64,000 nucleotides of DNA from Candidatus Obscuribacterales bacterium (GCA_019752635.1 JAIELX010000120.1:32494-96493); one strand, 5' to 3'; positions 45,781 through 54,854 are shown, numbered from the stretch's first letter. Made by a program: numbers and translations. Notes: generated by a model from the sequence alone, not told the origin.

Positions 45781-46617
45781 ATGCGTCTAGTTGGTTACTC
45801 GCGCGTGTCTACGGCAAATCAAGAAGACAACACTAGTTTGTGCAGCCAGCGGGAGCAGTTGGCAGCCTATTGCAAACTATACGGGCACATCCTGGTCGAT
45901 GAGCGTCAGGACATTGAAAGCGCGAACGGACGCAAGACCCGTAAAGGACTCGACAAGGCGCTCGCATCCATTTATGCGGGCGAGGCGGACGGACTCATTT
46001 GCTGCAAGCTTGACCGGTTTGCCCGAGACGTTCAGCAAGGACTCAAGATCGCTACCGACCTGCGCGCGGCTGGTAAAGAGCTTGTCTTGATACAAGAAGC
46101 GCTCGACACCAGCACGCCCATCGGAGAATGCATCTTTGCCATCCTGCTGGCGTTCGCACAACTAGAGCGGTCCACGATTCGAACCCGCCTTGAGGACGGA
46201 CTCAGCCGAGTAAAGGCAGAGCGCGGTTGGAGTCAGGGGCGAACGCCTTACGGTTACATGATCACACCGAACAAGCAAATCGTGCGCAATCCCGATACTT
46301 ATCCGGTGCTGAAGCAGGTAACAGAGATGCGCGCAGAGGGCATTAGTTTCGGCGAAATCGCACGACAACTCAATAGGAGCCACATTCCTCCGCCGCGGGG
46401 GAAAACATGGTCCGGTGCGTCAATCTACTGCCTTATAATGCGCGGCAAAAAGTTGAGGGGTGTTGCCGAGGGCGAGGTCTGGGCGCAAGCAGAGCTACCG
46501 ACTGTTGGTGCTCCGCAGAGTTTGAGAGCTGAACCGCCTCGCATTCCGAACAAAAAACGGTCGAACCTGACATCCGTCAGTACGGGCGGAGGCTCTGCAT
46601 GCAGCTTGCGTCTGTGA
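45781..46617 (+). CDS. Serine recombinase 2, paralogue of the preceding gene
   Basis: 278 residues from ATG at 45781 behind AAAGGGGG. The domain order is the same as in gene 1: RLVGYSRVSTANQEDN with Ser10, CKLDRFARDVQQGLK, LLAFAQLERSTIRTRLEDGL, then EGISFGEIARQLNRSHIPPP with WSGASIYCLIMRGKK. The two share an obvious common pattern but differ in many positions, so the duplication is old. A basic, Pro-rich C-terminal tail is extra. Two such recombinases in tandem can act jointly or on different sites; with the tyrosine integrase that makes three recombinases in one element. Confidence 0.9.
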   Translation: MRLVGYSRVSTANQEDNTSLCSQREQLAAYCKLYGHILVDERQDIESANGRKTRKGLDKALASIYAGEADGLICCKLDRFARDVQQGLKIATDLRAAGKELVLIQEALDTSTPIGECIFAILLAFAQLERSTIRTRLEDGLSRVKAERGWSQGRTPYGYMITPNKQIVRNPDTYPVLKQVTEMRAEGISFGEIARQLNRSHIPPPRGKTWSGASIYCLIMRGKKLRGVAEGEVWAQAELPTVGAPQSLRAEPPRIPNKKRSNLTSVSTGGGSACSLRL

Positions 46618-46794
46618 GGTTCCGCCGGTTAAAAGTGGAATGCTGGTTGAAATCGAAGGCATTGTTGCCATAACTATCGAATGCGGTGCTCATTCGAATT
46701 TACGACAAAGAAGTAGTATAGCCGGAGCAATGAAACTTTTGAAGTCAGTTAATGCGATGGCGCTCTAGATAAGCCGGACCCGCTGACGGGGAAT

Positions 46795-47289
46795 TTACGT
46801 TTCTGTAGGAAGTATTGAAGAGGTCTGTTCCTTCGGAATTTTGAACCCTTTTCGCGCAAACTTGTCTAGTTGCGCTGAGATAGCGTCTGCTTGTTTTGAT
46901 TGTGCTTCCGGCGTGAACATTTCTGCGGCCACGCAAAAGCTTCGTGCCAAGGCGGCCGAGCTGTAGACAATGGCTGTGCCGGGCAGCTGTCCCAAAACAA
47001 ACTTAGTTACTCGTTCCAGTCTTTCTTCGGTTTTTTGCTCTCGCGCTATCCGATCTCGAACAGTGATTCGGAGTTTTTCGTATGCCTCGTAGTTCTCCAC
47101 AGAGTCGAGATCTTCATTCGATAACCAGTTTGCGACTATAAAAGGCGTTTCGTGATGCAATCCTTCTTTGGTTGCAGGAGGCAAACTTTGGAGGTATTTG
47201 TGCACTCGTTTTCGTGCTGTCCCCTCAGTCCAATTGTGAAATACAACTAGGCATTGCACCAGTAATTCGTCGTAAATCTTGTCTTTCAT
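46795..47289 (-). CDS. Partner of the DUF3990 protein; possible antitoxin/immunity protein
   Basis: 164 residues. The start ATG overlaps the stop of the DUF3990 gene as ATGA, so the two are coupled. The protein is helical and charged: IYDELLVQCLVVFHNWTEGT, ENYEAYEKLRITVRDRIARE, SAALARSFCVAAEMFTPEAQ, ISAQLDKFARKGFKI. No recognised domain. In DUF3990 toxin systems a small partner is usually encoded adjacent; here the gene order is toxin first. The antitoxin role is inferred from coupling only. Confidence 0.6.
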   Translation of the reverse strand: MKDKIYDELLVQCLVVFHNWTEGTARKRVHKYLQSLPPATKEGLHHETPFIVANWLSNEDLDSVENYEAYEKLRITVRDRIAREQKTEERLERVTKFVLGQLPGTAIVYSSAALARSFCVAAEMFTPEAQSKQADAISAQLDKFARKGFKIPKEQTSSILPTET

Positions 47290-47861
47290 TGTGGCTGTGG
47301 TTTCACTACTTCGTGGCGAGAATACTTCAGTACAGACGTTGCGCTGTCTGCCTTCTTAAAACAAAATTGGTCGTAAGTTGGGTTCGCAATGCATACGTCA
47401 TCGTCCCACTCCAATGCAACCATTCCAATTATAACATCGTAGCACTTTACAGCCTCTTCCGCTTCGGCAGCCCTTCCTAAGCGGAATGTTTTTATGAGCT
47501 CCCAATAATCGCGATTTGTTCTATCACCCCGAATAAACACTAGCGATGGCAAATTCGCTAGAGCTTCTCGATTGATCTCAAATATTATGACAACTGTCTC
47601 TTCGCCTCTCGCGTTTGCCATGCTTGTCGCCAGCCTTTTGGCCTGAGCGTAACTTGTGGTTGAGTAAAAACCTCTGCCAAAGTCCGTGTTCGGTCGTGCC
47701 TCTGAAAAGTCTATGCCACTGCGAATCGAAGACAGGTTCTTGTACCAGGTGGCGTGGTAGTGGAGGCATGGCCCGCCCGGCCAGGGCAGCTGGAGGGTGG
47801 TTACTGGTGTCTTGTCATTAAAGAGTTCGTTGTAGTTCGCCAATGCAAGCCTCCGCTTCAC
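47286..47861 (-). CDS. DUF3990-type putative ADP-ribosyltransferase toxin
   Basis: 191 residues. The family signature is visible near residues 34-75: CLHYHATWYKNLSSIRSGID (normally YHGS...), then TDFGRGFYSTTSYAQAKRLA, the DFGxGFY(x)T block of DUF3990, followed by ETVVIIFEINREAL and AVKCYDVIIGMVA. The DUF3990 fold is thought to be ART-like, and members act as toxins in toxin-antitoxin pairs. The first motif differs from the usual HGS, so activity is not assured. It sits immediately inside the right attachment site and is coupled to the next gene. Possible roles are element maintenance or anti-phage defence. Confidence 0.75.
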   Translation of the reverse strand: MKRRLALANYNELFNDKTPVTTLQLPWPGGPCLHYHATWYKNLSSIRSGIDFSEARPNTDFGRGFYSTTSYAQAKRLATSMANARGEETVVIIFEINREALANLPSLVFIRGDRTNRDYWELIKTFRLGRAAEAEEAVKCYDVIIGMVALEWDDDVCIANPTYDQFCFKKADSATSVLKYSRHEVVKPQPQ

Positions 47862-47871
47862 CGTTCGTGCT

Positions 47872-47894
47872 GCTTACGATACGCTTACGAATTT
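47872..47894 (+). repeat. Right arm-type repeat
   Basis: Identical in all 23 bases and orientation to 34878-34900; two GCTTACGA units. It lies between the DUF3990 gene and the right attachment site. Confidence 0.75.
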
Positions 47895-47912
47895 ATGCTC
47901 AAGTCTGTAAAG

Positions 47913-47960
47913 TATCGGGACGACAGGATTTGAACCTGCGACCTACTGCTCCCAAAGCAG
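47913..47960. repeat. Right attachment site (48-bp direct repeat inside intact tRNA-Pro)
   Basis: Perfect copy of 34701-34748. It supplies the 3' half of the functional tRNA gene, from anticodon loop to discriminator, so integration restores the tRNA. Confidence 0.92.
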
Positions 47961-47988
47961 CCGCGCTACCAAGCTGCGCTACGTCCCG
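47915..47988 (-). tRNA. tRNA-Pro(UGG)
   Basis: On the minus strand the sequence folds with a 7-bp acceptor (CGGGACG/CGTCCCG), D arm, anticodon stem GCTGC/GCAGT around TTTGGGA (anticodon TGG), and T arm GCAGG-TTCAAAT-CCTGT. CCA is not encoded. The 3' half is the element's attachment core. Confidence 0.95.
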
Positions 47989-48307
47989 CTGGGATACATA
48001 TTACCATGCTCCGCATGGAAGGCTGTTATAGCGACCTGCTTGTTAACCGGGCTTCGAGCCGGGCAGTCGTGGAGAGCCTTGTAAATCGGCAGTCGCGGGG
48101 ATTGGGCTTTGAAATGGATGACTGCTTAATCTAGCGTTTGTAATCTTGAAGATGAAGGTCCTGCGGTCGGCTGGAGGGCTGCGCTCCCGCTGACTTCTCA
48201 ATCTCCAAGCGTTTCGGGCGCTATGACAATTCAATTGGCCGGGGGACGGGCAGAGTCGCCATCAGATGCCGGTTGTCAACGGACGAGCATGCGCGAATGT
48301 CATTAGC
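47989..48307. other. Intergenic stretch upstream of tRNA-Pro
   Basis: About 320 bases. It should hold the tRNA promoter (reading leftward), but no clear boxes stand out. A short hairpin CCATG..CATGG lies at 48004. Confidence 0.4.
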
Positions 48308-49087
48308 CTAAGGCAATTGAGACAGGACTTCTCCAGCAACAAACTTGTGGCCGTCATCAGTTTCGCAGTAGTAAGCCCACAACATCGGCGGAGAACCGCA
48401 GTTATTGGGGTCCGTAGCCGATTGTCCAGGCTCCAGCCACTCCGCTGCTTGACCGTACCACTCTCGAAACTCCTCAGCGGAGAAGTATTTACCTGTGATG
48501 GTGTTGAGCTTGTAGCCGACGCCCCGCCTCACTGGTGTATAGCCACCAAATTTGGTGACTCGCAATCGCCCTGTGGATTTATTGAGTACTTCTGTTGAAT
48601 AGTGCGTTCGATTTTCCGCACTTTTACCATAGGTAATTTGTACATATAGACGTCCTTCCTTCAGGTCGCTGTCGAGCAAGACATGGGAGTCGCGCGGCCC
48701 GGGCGTCGGCTCTAAACCGGATATTCCGGGTGGAAAACCAAGATTGCCCAGTTCGCAACTGACGATTTGACCGGATGGATAAGCGAAGATGAAGGCTCTA
48801 ACTTGTGCCAAGTCAGTTACTTCGTTTTGAAGCAGAAGCTCGTCGCCGTGTTGCAGCGCTTTTGTCCACTGCGTGGGGCGGTCGAGAGGCACACCTATGT
48901 AGATTTGATAATCGCGTCCTTGCGACATGAGCTTTGTGATTGTGGCGGCGTTTTTCTTCTGCTCGGGCCGGTTCGCATCTCTGTTACCGGACCGCCCCAA
49001 GTTTTCAATTGGATCGCCTGGTTGCCTAGTTTGAGAGGTCTTTCCAAAGAGGATCGCCTTTAGCTTTTGAAAGATATCGTCGCCCAT
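48308..49087 (-). CDS. Hypothetical protein
   Basis: 259 residues, no signal peptide. N terminus: IFQKLKAILFGKTSQTRQPG, then polar. Middle beta-rich: FIFAYPSGQIVSCELGNLGF, VQITYGKSAENRTHYSTEVL. The end contains WGQ-like EFREWYGQAAEWLEPGQSAT and AYYCETDDGHKFVAGEVLSQ. No known domain recognised. It is the first chromosomal gene right of the element. There is a 220-base gap before the next gene on the same strand. Confidence 0.65.
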   Translation of the reverse strand: MGDDIFQKLKAILFGKTSQTRQPGDPIENLGRSGNRDANRPEQKKNAATITKLMSQGRDYQIYIGVPLDRPTQWTKALQHGDELLLQNEVTDLAQVRAFIFAYPSGQIVSCELGNLGFPPGISGLEPTPGPRDSHVLLDSDLKEGRLYVQITYGKSAENRTHYSTEVLNKSTGRLRVTKFGGYTPVRRGVGYKLNTITGKYFSAEEFREWYGQAAEWLEPGQSATDPNNCGSPPMLWAYYCETDDGHKFVAGEVLSQLP

Positions 49088-49311
49088 TTTGGTTCCTCAG
49101 CGCTGTCGTCGTAACTGCAATTGCTTTAGTCGCGTCCCGATGCCGGTTGGAAGAGCCGGCTCTCCCGGGATTCGTTACAGGTGAAGTTCTTGGCGCTGAA
49201 GTCCACTTTAGTTTCGACGCCATTTCCTCAGCGGTGGTGTTGATCCGGTTGCCCAGTTGTTGCACTTATTATGCCACCACTAATAATGGCAAAAGTGAAG
49301 CAGTTTGCGTT

Positions 49312-50493
49312 TCAATCTCCTCCGTAGTCCGGCGAAGATTGTTCTTGTTGTTGTTGCTGGCTGTCAGTACCGAAAGCAATCCGTGCCGCTATTTTTGCGA
49401 TGTTGTAGACTTCTGGCTTGCGCAAGTTACACAATGCAATCACCGCCGAGTTGCTTCCCGGCAAAATGATGATGCTGGAAGCGACACCGGGCGTGCCACC
49501 ATTCATCGCGACGACATGTTGTCCTCCCATGGAAGGGTTGCTGCCGGAGTGCCATCCGAAAGCCCAAGGGCTCGGTTCACCTGTCGTCAGCGGTGGTCTT
49601 TGATACCAGAGCGTTCTGTAGCCATTTTGCGACAGTCGCTGCTGCGACATCAGTCCGTAAACGTATCGCTCAAGATCATTTGATGTGCTTGCGAGCATTC
49701 CCGCCGAAAATGATATCGCAGGATTTTTGTATTCGATCTCCCTCAGCGGTCCCTGTCCCTGGTTGTCGCCATAGGCTTGAGCCACTCTTCCTGTCGAGTC
49801 CAACAATACCGTTGTTGCGGTACTTTCCATACGAAACGGACCCAGGATACTTTCGTTCACTACTTCCAGAAATGGACGACCGGTTACGTTAGCAATGACA
49901 CTGCCCAGCAGCCGGTAGCTGAAATTTGAGTAGAGGAACTGAGTCCCCGGCTCTGAAACTAAGGGCGTATGGTCAAGAATTTCAATCTGCTTGTTCCACT
50001 GAACTTCGGGTGAAACTTGTTTCGGAACGCCTGCCGACATCGACGCCAATTGCCTCAAAGTCAGTTGGCGATATGGGGGCGTAAGTCCATCTACATACTT
50101 GCCTAGCGGGTCGTCTAGATTGACCAGTCCCCTGTCCACCAGCATAAGGAGCGTAAACGCAGTGAACGTTTTTGTTAGCGATGCCAACCCAAAGACCGTG
50201 TCGTTTGTGGCAGGTATTCTTGCTCGAACATTTGCGAGCCCGTAGGGCTTATGGAAAACTGTCCGCCCGTTCATAATTACAGTCAGGCAGTAAGCAGGAA
50301 TGTTTTGTTGCTGCATTTGCTCCAACACCATTGCATCGATGTTTCTCAACCGCTGATCAACATCAATTGTCTCCGCGGGGGGGGCGACGATTCTGCTTTG
50401 TCCTGCGCCCGCTTCTTGCGCTGTGCAACAGGGTGTGGAAACAAGTTCGACAGATAGAAGGAGTGCCGCAATTAGGAGTAAACTCGATCGCAT
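49312..50493 (-). CDS. Exported class C beta-lactamase-fold serine hydrolase
   Basis: 393 residues. A signal peptide ends at about TAQ (26), with CC before it. The hydrolase domain has SLTK (Ser105-Lys108), YSN (Tyr188-Asn190) in FLYSNFSYRLLG, and a late MNGGTPGVAS block in place of the HxG motif. Family members include AmpC-type beta-lactamases, D-Ala carboxypeptidases/esterases and EstB-like enzymes. The C terminus is Gln-rich. Periplasmic peptidoglycan or ester hydrolysis is likely; an antibiotic role cannot be read from sequence. Confidence 0.88.
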   Translation of the reverse strand: MRSSLLLIAALLLSVELVSTPCCTAQEAGAGQSRIVAPPAETIDVDQRLRNIDAMVLEQMQQQNIPAYCLTVIMNGRTVFHKPYGLANVRARIPATNDTVFGLASLTKTFTAFTLLMLVDRGLVNLDDPLGKYVDGLTPPYRQLTLRQLASMSAGVPKQVSPEVQWNKQIEILDHTPLVSEPGTQFLYSNFSYRLLGSVIANVTGRPFLEVVNESILGPFRMESTATTVLLDSTGRVAQAYGDNQGQGPLREIEYKNPAISFSAGMLASTSNDLERYVYGLMSQQRLSQNGYRTLWYQRPPLTTGEPSPWAFGWHSGSNPSMGGQHVVAMNGGTPGVASSIIILPGSNSAVIALCNLRKPEVYNIAKIAARIAFGTDSQQQQQEQSSPDYGGD

Positions 50494-50839
50494 TGCTTTT
50501 CCGGATAGGTCCTTTGAGTTTTGAGAGGGGGCGTACGGGTGAGGCTCATCGCTGGTCCCGATCCGTGTTCGTCGCAGCCGACAAGGTAGTAGGCACAGGT
50601 GGCACGTGTCAACTCACCGTCAGTATTCCGCTGGTGGAAATGTGCGTTTTTTTATCAGTTTGTTCCGAAAGGTCAAGCGCAGCTAAATCATTGGCAGACA
50701 AGGAAACTTGGTCTAGACTAGCCCTGTTCGACGCCGGATGTCATGTGCGCGGACGATCTGATCGCCTCTTTTGAGATAAGATTTGTCGGGGTCTCTTCAA
50801 TGCAAGCATTTCGAGCTTGTGTGATTTATCGGAGCAGTT
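50494..50839. other. Divergent promoter region
   Basis: About 345 bases between the serine hydrolase (leftward) and mtnA (rightward). No riboswitch-like structure or clear promoter pair recognised. Frames here are antisense or out of frame with neighbours and look non-coding. Confidence 0.4.
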
Positions 50840-51928
50840 ATGGAACCGATTGCATCAACTCTTCCAGGGCAGGCGGAAATGAATGTTTTGCAGCCGATTT
50901 CAGTGCAGGACGGGCGAGTCATTTTGATTGACCAGCGCCAACTCCCTGAGAAGCTTGAGTATTTTGATGCGACAGAATTGTCTCAGATGGTTTTTGCGAT
51001 AAAAGAAATGGTGGTGCGCGGAGCACCGGCAATCGGTGTTGCTGCAGCAATCGGTCTGGCCGCTCGTGCCATCCAACTGGCACCTGAATGTGCCGATACG
51101 GCTGAGTTCATCGCGCAACTGAAAATCGCCAAAAATACTCTGCAGGACTCGCGCCCGACTGCGGTCAACTTGCGATGGGCGACCGAACAAGTCTTTGCGC
51201 TCGCATGTTCGCAGCCTGCGTCCGCGGCCTCTGTCATTGCAAACGACATGATGAAGTTTGCTCAAAACCTAATTGATGATGATATCCGCATTAATCGTTC
51301 TATCGGTGATAATGGCGCAGCGTTGTTGAATGATTGTCTTTCTGTTCTGACTCACTGTAACGCTGGGGCTCTAGCGACGTGTGGCTGGGGCACTGCTCTT
51401 GGTGTCATTCGCTCTGCGGTGGAGAATGGAGTGAAACTGACCGTCTATGTCGATGAGACTCGTCCGCGTCAACAAGGTGCTCGCTTGACTGTGTGGGAGT
51501 TGCAGCGCGACGGTATTACGCCTACCTTGATCACAGACAGCATGGCCGGATACATGATGGCGAAAGGAAAAGTTGACGCTGTAATTGTAGGCGCTGATCG
51601 CATTGCTAGAAATGGCGATGCTGCCAATAAAATCGGGACATACTCGCTGGCAGTTTTAGCGCGAGCCCACGAGATTCCCTTTTATGTTGCAGCTCCGATT
51701 TCGACAATCGACCCGCTGATTGCGACCGGGGCCGAAATTCCTATTGAAGAGCGCGATCCGGATGAAGTGTTAGTGATTTCCGGTCAACGAATTGCCGCCG
51801 AAGGCACCAGGGTCGAGAATCCAGCATTCGACGTGACGCCCGCGCATCTCATTACCGCTGTCATCACGGAAAATGGTGTTTTGCGGGCTCCTTACGTGAA
51901 GTCCATAACAGAAGCGTTAGAGTCCTAA
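50840..51928 (+). CDS. mtnA: Methylthioribose-1-phosphate isomerase
   Basis: 362 residues; ATG at 50840 with GGAG 6 bases upstream, ATG at 50879 possible. Converts 5-methylthioribose 1-phosphate to 5-methylthioribulose 1-phosphate in methionine salvage (eIF2B-alpha-like fold). Family blocks: VVRGAPAIGVAAA near 60, THCNAGALATCGWGT (catalytic Cys), VYVDETRPRQQGARLTVWEL, VGADRIARNGDAANKIGTYS (catalytic Asp), and NPAFDVTPAHLI near the end. Length is normal. No other salvage gene lies next to it. Confidence 0.95.
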   Translation: MEPIASTLPGQAEMNVLQPISVQDGRVILIDQRQLPEKLEYFDATELSQMVFAIKEMVVRGAPAIGVAAAIGLAARAIQLAPECADTAEFIAQLKIAKNTLQDSRPTAVNLRWATEQVFALACSQPASAASVIANDMMKFAQNLIDDDIRINRSIGDNGAALLNDCLSVLTHCNAGALATCGWGTALGVIRSAVENGVKLTVYVDETRPRQQGARLTVWELQRDGITPTLITDSMAGYMMAKGKVDAVIVGADRIARNGDAANKIGTYSLAVLARAHEIPFYVAAPISTIDPLIATGAEIPIEERDPDEVLVISGQRIAAEGTRVENPAFDVTPAHLITAVITENGVLRAPYVKSITEALES

Positions 51929-52190
51929 TCTAGTTGGGGCTGATTCGTCTTGTTTTGTGCTTGAGCAAAGCTGCGGCTAAAACCAGATCGTTTAATTGCG
52001 GTTCTATTCGCTGAAGGTGCGCTGGACCGCCGCGGTGGTTGCGTATCCTGAGAAATTGTCTTTTTGAGAAACGAAAGTCTCCGGATTTCGTCTCTTCCCG
52101 TGGATACACTTGAGCGCCCGGTCGCAATTCGAGATTGGTATTTGGGGACTCCGGCATCCATCAGGACTAATTCATGCGGAGTTGCATCGT

Positions 52191-53030
52191 ATGCTGGTTG
52201 AATTTGAATGCCCGCATTGTGCGGGGCATGTTTGCGAGGTATGGTGTCCACGCGGTTCGAGCTCAGGCATTCGCTTGATTTACCTCCATTGGCTCTTGAA
52301 CCCCGGAGTCGCTCTCATTGAATTGTTGTTCGGTCAACGAGTACCGGAGCGAACTTATGTCTGCAAAAGTTGTCCGCTGCCGTTACCTTTGCGCAGCTAC
52401 GAATATTGTCCCCATTGCTACACGTTTCTGCGATCTAGCCTTTGGAGCGGCGATCACGCACTCGGTCATTGGCTCGGGTTCTTCTGTCCGACGTGCGGTG
52501 GCAGCATCCCTTGCATGTGGAATGCTGCGTCTCGAGTTGTTCTCGCGCTGACGTCTCCGCTCTGGTGGCTGCCAGTTCTATTGCTCAAAAAATCGTGGAT
52601 ACGAAGTGAGCAGCATCGCGCCAGAATTGCGGCGACGGCCGGTTCGCAGTATCAAGCACTGGATTACAATGCCGTTGGCACCTGGTTTGGTATCATGGCC
52701 AACTTTGTCTGCTCTGTTTATTTGGTATCACCCCTAACTTATATTTTCGACTTCTGGGTGGTGTGTTATCTTGTTGTGTGGACCATGACTCTTGGACTGC
52801 TTGCTTGGTTGCCGACCGGCTGGCTGTTTGCAGTCGCTATGAGAAACTTGCTGGAGAAACCCGGTGACCCGGCGTTGTATCTTTCTGTCAGAGATGTTTC
52901 CGGGTCGGACGCGATGCCGGGGATGGGTCTGGGATACGCTCCTGACCCGGTGGCGGAGCTTTGCGACGGCGATCGCAACATCAGCATTCGGTCATCCTGC
53001 GCGGCTGTCGTTAACGATTGCGAACGTTAG
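52191..53030 (+). CDS. Zinc-ribbon membrane protein
   Basis: 279 residues from ATG at 52191; the frame extends to 52110. Four CxxC-type pairs: FECPHCAGHVC, YVCKSCPLPL, YEYCPHCYTF and FFCPTCGGSIPC, which form zinc ribbons in the N-terminal half. Hydrophobic segments follow: VVLALTSPLWWLPVLLL (about 118-134) and two more near MANFVCSVYLVSPLTYIFDF and CYLVVWTMTLGLLAWL. A polar tail ends in Cys-containing sequence. No family recognised beyond zinc ribbon plus membrane helices. Confidence 0.75.
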   Translation: MLVEFECPHCAGHVCEVWCPRGSSSGIRLIYLHWLLNPGVALIELLFGQRVPERTYVCKSCPLPLPLRSYEYCPHCYTFLRSSLWSGDHALGHWLGFFCPTCGGSIPCMWNAASRVVLALTSPLWWLPVLLLKKSWIRSEQHRARIAATAGSQYQALDYNAVGTWFGIMANFVCSVYLVSPLTYIFDFWVVCYLVVWTMTLGLLAWLPTGWLFAVAMRNLLEKPGDPALYLSVRDVSGSDAMPGMGLGYAPDPVAELCDGDRNISIRSSCAAVVNDCER

Positions 53031-53192
53031 GAATCCGAGTGATTTTAAAGGGTATCGATCTTCTTTTGAAGCATGACTGGCTGCGTGGTTCCGGTACAGT
53101 TCGGGGCTAGAGCCACTAGTAATCGGACCTGTGGCACGTTTCGGGAGGGCGAATATTGGTTGAATGCCTCCCTGGCGTGATTTGATCTGCCG

Positions 53193-54488
53193 TTAGTCCA
53201 GCAGTCCTGCGAGCGCGGCGGATAAGTAACTTGCCATGGTCCCGCATATAAGTGCTTTGACTCCCAGGCGAGCAAGGTCGGCGCGTCTGGAAGGCGCTAT
53301 TTCACCTATGCCGCCAACCTGAATTGCGATAGAACTTAAATTGGCGAAGCCGCACAGTGCGAAAGTTGCAATCGTTTCTGCCTGATGGGACAGCTTTGGA
53401 CCGGCAGCATCCTTCATCATTGCTGAGAGGTCTGTATAGGCGAAGAACTCGTTGATTACCAGCTTCTCTCCCATCAACCTTCCCACCGTAGCTGCGTCAT
53501 GCCAGGGTACGCCGAGCAACCAAGCTACGGGCGAGAATAAAATTCCGAAGATGTCGAACAAGCGAAGCTTGTCCAAATGCAAACCGAGGCTGTCCGCCTT
53601 AACTCCCCAGTCGAACAATTGTTTTCCGCACAAGCCTAGAACGGCGTCTGCCATCGCTATCAAAGCGATGAACGCTATCAGCATCCCAACTACATTCATG
53701 CCTATGCGCAAGCCGTCTGATGCCCCGTGTGCGGCTGCATCAATCAAGTTTGCGTTGGTCTTTTCCACATGAATCTGTACTTTGCCTTTCGTTTTTGACT
53801 CTTCAGTTTCCGGCCACACAATCTTAGAGATCACCAACGCTGCTGGCGCCGCCATGATGCTGGCGGTGAGAAGATAAGAAGCCTTGATTCCCATGCCGAT
53901 GTAGACCGCAAGAACGCCACCTGCTACACAGGCCATGGAACCGGACATCGATGCAAGCAATTCGGACATGGTCATAGTTGGAACATAAGGGCGGATCAAA
54001 AGTTGCGCTTCGACTTGCCCGACAAAGACAGAAGCTGCATTGGATAAGGCCTCGGCGCCGCTGGCGCCCATGACAAATGCGACGACTTTTGCCACCAATT
54101 GCACGAACTTTTGCATAATGCCCAGGTAATAGGAAATGCTCACCAGGCTGGAAACAAAAATGATTGTAGGCACCACGCGAAATGCAAAAATGAATTTGCC
54201 GGGCGGACCGAACAGCTCTTGCATCTTCTCTGGTTGATTTACCAGCGGTCCGAAGACGAAGCCGGCGCCTTCATCCGAGAAGTGCAGCACGGCAGTTACA
54301 ATGTCTCCCACTTTTAGAAAGAGTTGTTGTCCGAATTCTACTTTCAGCACGAACACTGCGAGCACTAGTTGCAAAACCAAGCCGGAGATCACTAGCCGAT
54401 AGTTGATCGCTTTTCGGTTGTTCGACATCAGCAAAGCGATGCCGAAGATAGTCGCGACACCGAGCAACCCGGTCCACTTTGAATCCAT
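53193..54488 (-). CDS. Concentrative nucleoside transporter (CNT/NupC family)
   Basis: 431 residues, multi-pass membrane protein. Family blocks: VVPTIIFVSSLVSISYYLGI, GASGAEALSNAASVFVGQVE followed by AQLLIRPYVPTMTMSELLAS, then GMNVVGMLIAFIALIAMADA, GVPWHDAATVGRLMGEKLVI and TFALCGFANLSSIAIQVGGI. This is the complete CNT core, with the GQxEAxLxIxPY helical hairpin that binds nucleoside. These carriers import nucleosides with H+ or Na+. The length is normal for bacterial CNTs. The gene is monocistronic. Confidence 0.93.
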   Translation of the reverse strand: MDSKWTGLLGVATIFGIALLMSNNRKAINYRLVISGLVLQLVLAVFVLKVEFGQQLFLKVGDIVTAVLHFSDEGAGFVFGPLVNQPEKMQELFGPPGKFIFAFRVVPTIIFVSSLVSISYYLGIMQKFVQLVAKVVAFVMGASGAEALSNAASVFVGQVEAQLLIRPYVPTMTMSELLASMSGSMACVAGGVLAVYIGMGIKASYLLTASIMAAPAALVISKIVWPETEESKTKGKVQIHVEKTNANLIDAAAHGASDGLRIGMNVVGMLIAFIALIAMADAVLGLCGKQLFDWGVKADSLGLHLDKLRLFDIFGILFSPVAWLLGVPWHDAATVGRLMGEKLVINEFFAYTDLSAMMKDAAGPKLSHQAETIATFALCGFANLSSIAIQVGGIGEIAPSRRADLARLGVKALICGTMASYLSAALAGLLD

Positions 54489-54854
54489 AGGCTTCGTGCC
54501 CCCTTCGGTGCCGTGCTTCCATCCGCGTTAGGTAACTAGGGTATTACACCTGCGTGCGCGAAGGGCTAAATGAATGGGACTTTATGTGTCCGAATGCGCC
54601 AGAGGGATCGTTGCGAAGCTGTCCGGGCAAATAGATTGTTCGCGCCGCGCTTGTACGCAGAACATGCGCACAACTTCGTATTGTGGAGTTGTCCTAAGTA
54701 GTAGCACTGGCGCTGGCAATGTAGCTCTGCTCCGGGTTTTGGGTGGTACTGCATCGGAGTCGAGCGGAACAATTGGGTTTGCAGCCCTGTCTGACTCCGA
54801 GGAAATTTGTCGTAATCGCGAAGAATTACGACCGGTTCAATGGAGGGATTTACG

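Larger units (their letters stand above)
34701..47960. mobile_element. Integrative element in tRNA-Pro(UGG), about 13.3 kb
   Basis: Bounded by a perfect 48-bp direct repeat made from the 3' half of tRNA-Pro, with 23-bp matching repeats just inside both ends. It carries a tyrosine integrase next to the left site, a primase/DUF3987 replication-type operon with an iteron-like array, and two serine recombinases. Secreted and membrane cargo and a DUF3990 toxin-type pair next to the right site complete it. No phage structural, relaxase or conjugation genes were seen. It may be a satellite-like or plasmid-like integrative element mobilised by a helper. Confidence 0.88.

Noticed and set aside
49026..49265. 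79-codon minus-strand frame upstream of the 48308-49087 gene
   Set aside because: It overlaps the start of that gene in another frame and has no ribosome binding site or protein-like pattern.
50331..50774. 147-codon plus-strand frame
   Set aside because: Mostly antisense to the serine hydrolase gene and Cys/Arg-rich, typical of a shadow frame.
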